A program made the position numbers and the translations under genes. This document shows, one piece after another, positions 62,619-64,000 of a stretch of DNA of 64,000 nucleotides; the stretch's first letter is position 1, and each line of letters begins with the position of its first letter. The stretch is taken from assembly GCA_900315835.1 (NCBI GenBank), contig ONAR01000017.1:62001-126000 (forward strand), given 5' to 3'. The notes beneath the pieces are model-generated. The model saw nothing but the letters and a program-made list of their open reading frames with translations. It had not been told where the DNA came from and ran no database searches. This stretch comes from an uncultured Prevotella sp. (GTDB lineage: Bacteria > Bacteroidota > Bacteroidia > Bacteroidales > Bacteroidaceae).

Positions 62619-64000
62619 ATGAACCTTAAAAGATTTTCATGGTCACTGGTCTGTCTCGCTGCTGCTGCCTCGCTGTCGGCAAAGTCATCAGGACAAGTGA
62701 CGCCTGTAAGGAGCAACATCAATCTCAAGACGTGGCAGTTCTCCCGCGACAGCCTCCATTGGCAGACGGTGAGCGTGCCTCACGACTGGGCCATTGCCGG
62801 ACCCTTTGATAAGAAGTGGGACTTGCAATATGTTGCTATAGAGCAGAATGGCGAGACGCAGAAGACGGAGAAAAGCGGCCGCTCGGGTGCGCTGCCTTGG
62901 CTTGGAAAGGGCTATTACTACACTCACGTGAGTCTTTCGCCGTCGGCCGACAAGCGGGTGGTGCTCAACTTCGACGGTGCCATGGCTGAGCCTGTGGTCT
63001 ATGTCAACGGCCACCGCGCCGGCTACTGGGCTTACGGCTACACGCCTTTCCGCGTCGACATCACGCCGTATATCGTCGAGGGCGACAACACCATTGCCGT
63101 GTCGCTGCACAATGTCGAGGAGAGCAGTCGCTGGTATCCGGGCGCCGGACTCTATCGGCCGGTGACGCTGGAGGTGATGCCCAAGGTGCATCTCGACCAA
63201 TGGAAGACCTTCATCTCGACCAAAAAAAGAGGTGGTAAATACCTTGTAGCCTATGAAACAGTTTTGCCTGATGTGCCCCAGGGCTATCGGATGAAAATTG
63301 ATATTCTTGATGGGGAGGGTAAAGCCGTGAAATCTGACAAACAATATGAGCTTACTCGGGGAACCATAAGGCATTTTTTTGCCTTTTCGAAAGACAGCGC
63401 TCACCTGTGGTCACCTGAAACACCTTATTTATATAAATGCGTTGCCACGCTGCTTGACGATAAGAATAATGCCGTTGACCAGCTGACGACGAGGTTCGGC
63501 ATCCGCACCATTAAGATTGACTCCATCCACGGCTTCCAGCTCAACGGCGTCAGTCGGAAAATCCAAGGCGTCTGCCTGCATCACGATCTTGGTCCCCTCG
63601 GCGCTGCGGTCAATAAGGCTGCCCTCATCCGTCAGATCAAACAACTGAAAGATATGGGTGCCGACGCCATCCGCACCTCACACAACCTGCCCTCGCAGAT
63701 GCAGATGGAACTGTGCGACTCGCTGGGTATGATGGTCATGGCCGAGAGCTTCGACATGTGGATTTATCCGAAGTGCAAGAACGGCTACTCCCGTTTCTTC
63801 AAGGATTGGAGTGACCGTGATATCACCCATCTGGTCGAAGCCAACCGCAACCATCCGTCGGTCATCATGTGGAGTATCGGTAATGAGATACCCGAGCAGT
63901 GGAGCTATGAGGGCCGCGTCATCGCTGAACACCTGCAGAACCTCTGCCATCGCCTCGACCCCTCGCGCCCGGTCACGCAGGGCATTGACAAGGTCGACGA
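62619..64000 (+). CDS. GH2 beta-galactosidase/glucuronidase-type enzyme, truncated by window end
   Basis: 460 residues visible. Signal peptide NLKRFSWSLVCLAAAASLSAK, sugar-binding jelly-roll domain (VSVPHDWAIAGPF, LNFDGAMAEPVVYVNGH), immunoglobulin-like domain, then the TIM barrel with GVCLHHDLGPLG, RTSHN and the acid/base Glu in MWSIGNEI. The nucleophile Glu lies beyond the window. The layout is that of secreted Bacteroidota beta-galactosidases, so a periplasmic role on plant or host glycans is likely. An in-frame ATG at 62583 is less likely because it would bury the signal peptide. Confidence 0.93.
   Translation, partial: MNLKRFSWSLVCLAAAASLSAKSSGQVTPVRSNINLKTWQFSRDSLHWQTVSVPHDWAIAGPFDKKWDLQYVAIEQNGETQKTEKSGRSGALPWLGKGYYYTHVSLSPSADKRVVLNFDGAMAEPVVYVNGHRAGYWAYGYTPFRVDITPYIVEGDNTIAVSLHNVEESSRWYPGAGLYRPVTLEVMPKVHLDQWKTFISTKKRGGKYLVAYETVLPDVPQGYRMKIDILDGEGKAVKSDKQYELTRGTIRHFFAFSKDSAHLWSPETPYLYKCVATLLDDKNNAVDQLTTRFGIRTIKIDSIHGFQLNGVSRKIQGVCLHHDLGPLGAAVNKAALIRQIKQLKDMGADAIRTSHNLPSQMQMELCDSLGMMVMAESFDMWIYPKCKNGYSRFFKDWSDRDITHLVEANRNHPSVIMWSIGNEIPEQWSYEGRVIAEHLQNLCHRLDPSRPVTQGIDKVD

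Overview
The window is a chromosomal segment of a Bacteroidales bacterium, most likely Prevotellaceae. The evidence is the Bacteroidota-type promoters (TAnnTTTG -7 boxes, several with a TTG/TTTG -33 element 19-20 bp upstream), signal-peptide lipoproteins ending in Cys, an aldose epimerase lipoprotein, a kinase-RapZ fusion and a C69 peptidase. Species cannot be fixed from sequence alone. Coding regions look GC-rich for this group; intergenic DNA is AT-rich or repeat-rich.

Layout. 1-9.2 kb (minus strand): truncated guaA; a four-gene amino-sugar-type operon (small membrane protein, phosphotransferase-RapZ fusion, PH-domain protein, nucleotidyltransferase); groES-groEL; a repeat-bearing gap; mtaB and a GT2 glycosyltransferase. 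9.4-11.9 kb: a tiny Asp-Thr-Ala-rich lipoprotein, a secreted esterase and a rhodanese. 11.9-31.4 kb (plus strand): a compact 19-gene operon behind one consensus promoter, with the hallmarks of an aryl-polyene-type type II polyketide/fatty-acid pathway. It has a ketoreductase, O-methyltransferase, two hotdog dehydratase-like proteins, thioesterase, two ketosynthases with extra C-terminal domains, two carrier proteins, an AMP ligase, LolA, an MMPL exporter, three acyltransferase domains, GT2 and two esterases. No ammonia lyase and no DarA/DarB-like genes are present, so it is not a complete textbook aryl polyene or flexirubin cluster.

31.4-37.9 kb: a DUF4861 protein on the minus strand divergent from a 4-deoxy-uronate operon (kduD, PTS-IIC-like permease, kduI with a signal peptide, kdgK, eda), which would carry pectin-derived keto-deoxy-uronates to pyruvate and glyceraldehyde-3-phosphate. 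37.9-39.4 kb: a 1.5-kb non-coding island of hairpin and tandem repeats. 39.4-46.2 kb (plus): mutS2, a WG-repeat protein, an LTA-synthase-like sulfatase, a PAP2 phosphatase and trmO. 46.2-51.9 kb (minus): secreted phospholipase D-like protein, kdsD, kdsA and an MscS channel. 52-53.2 kb (plus): lipoprotein aldose epimerase. 53.3-61.5 kb (minus): C69 dipeptidase, DEAD-box helicase, then lon-tgt-lptF/G with stop-start overlaps. 61.6-64 kb (plus): trmN6 and a truncated GH2 beta-galactosidase, with a predicted small RNA between them on the minus strand.

The strongest leads are the split-active-site dehydratase pair and tailed ketosynthases of the polyene operon, the probable periplasmic KduI, the 22-bp hairpin repeat family found at three loci, the kinase-RapZ operon, and the promoter-plus-terminator small RNA near 62.4 kb.
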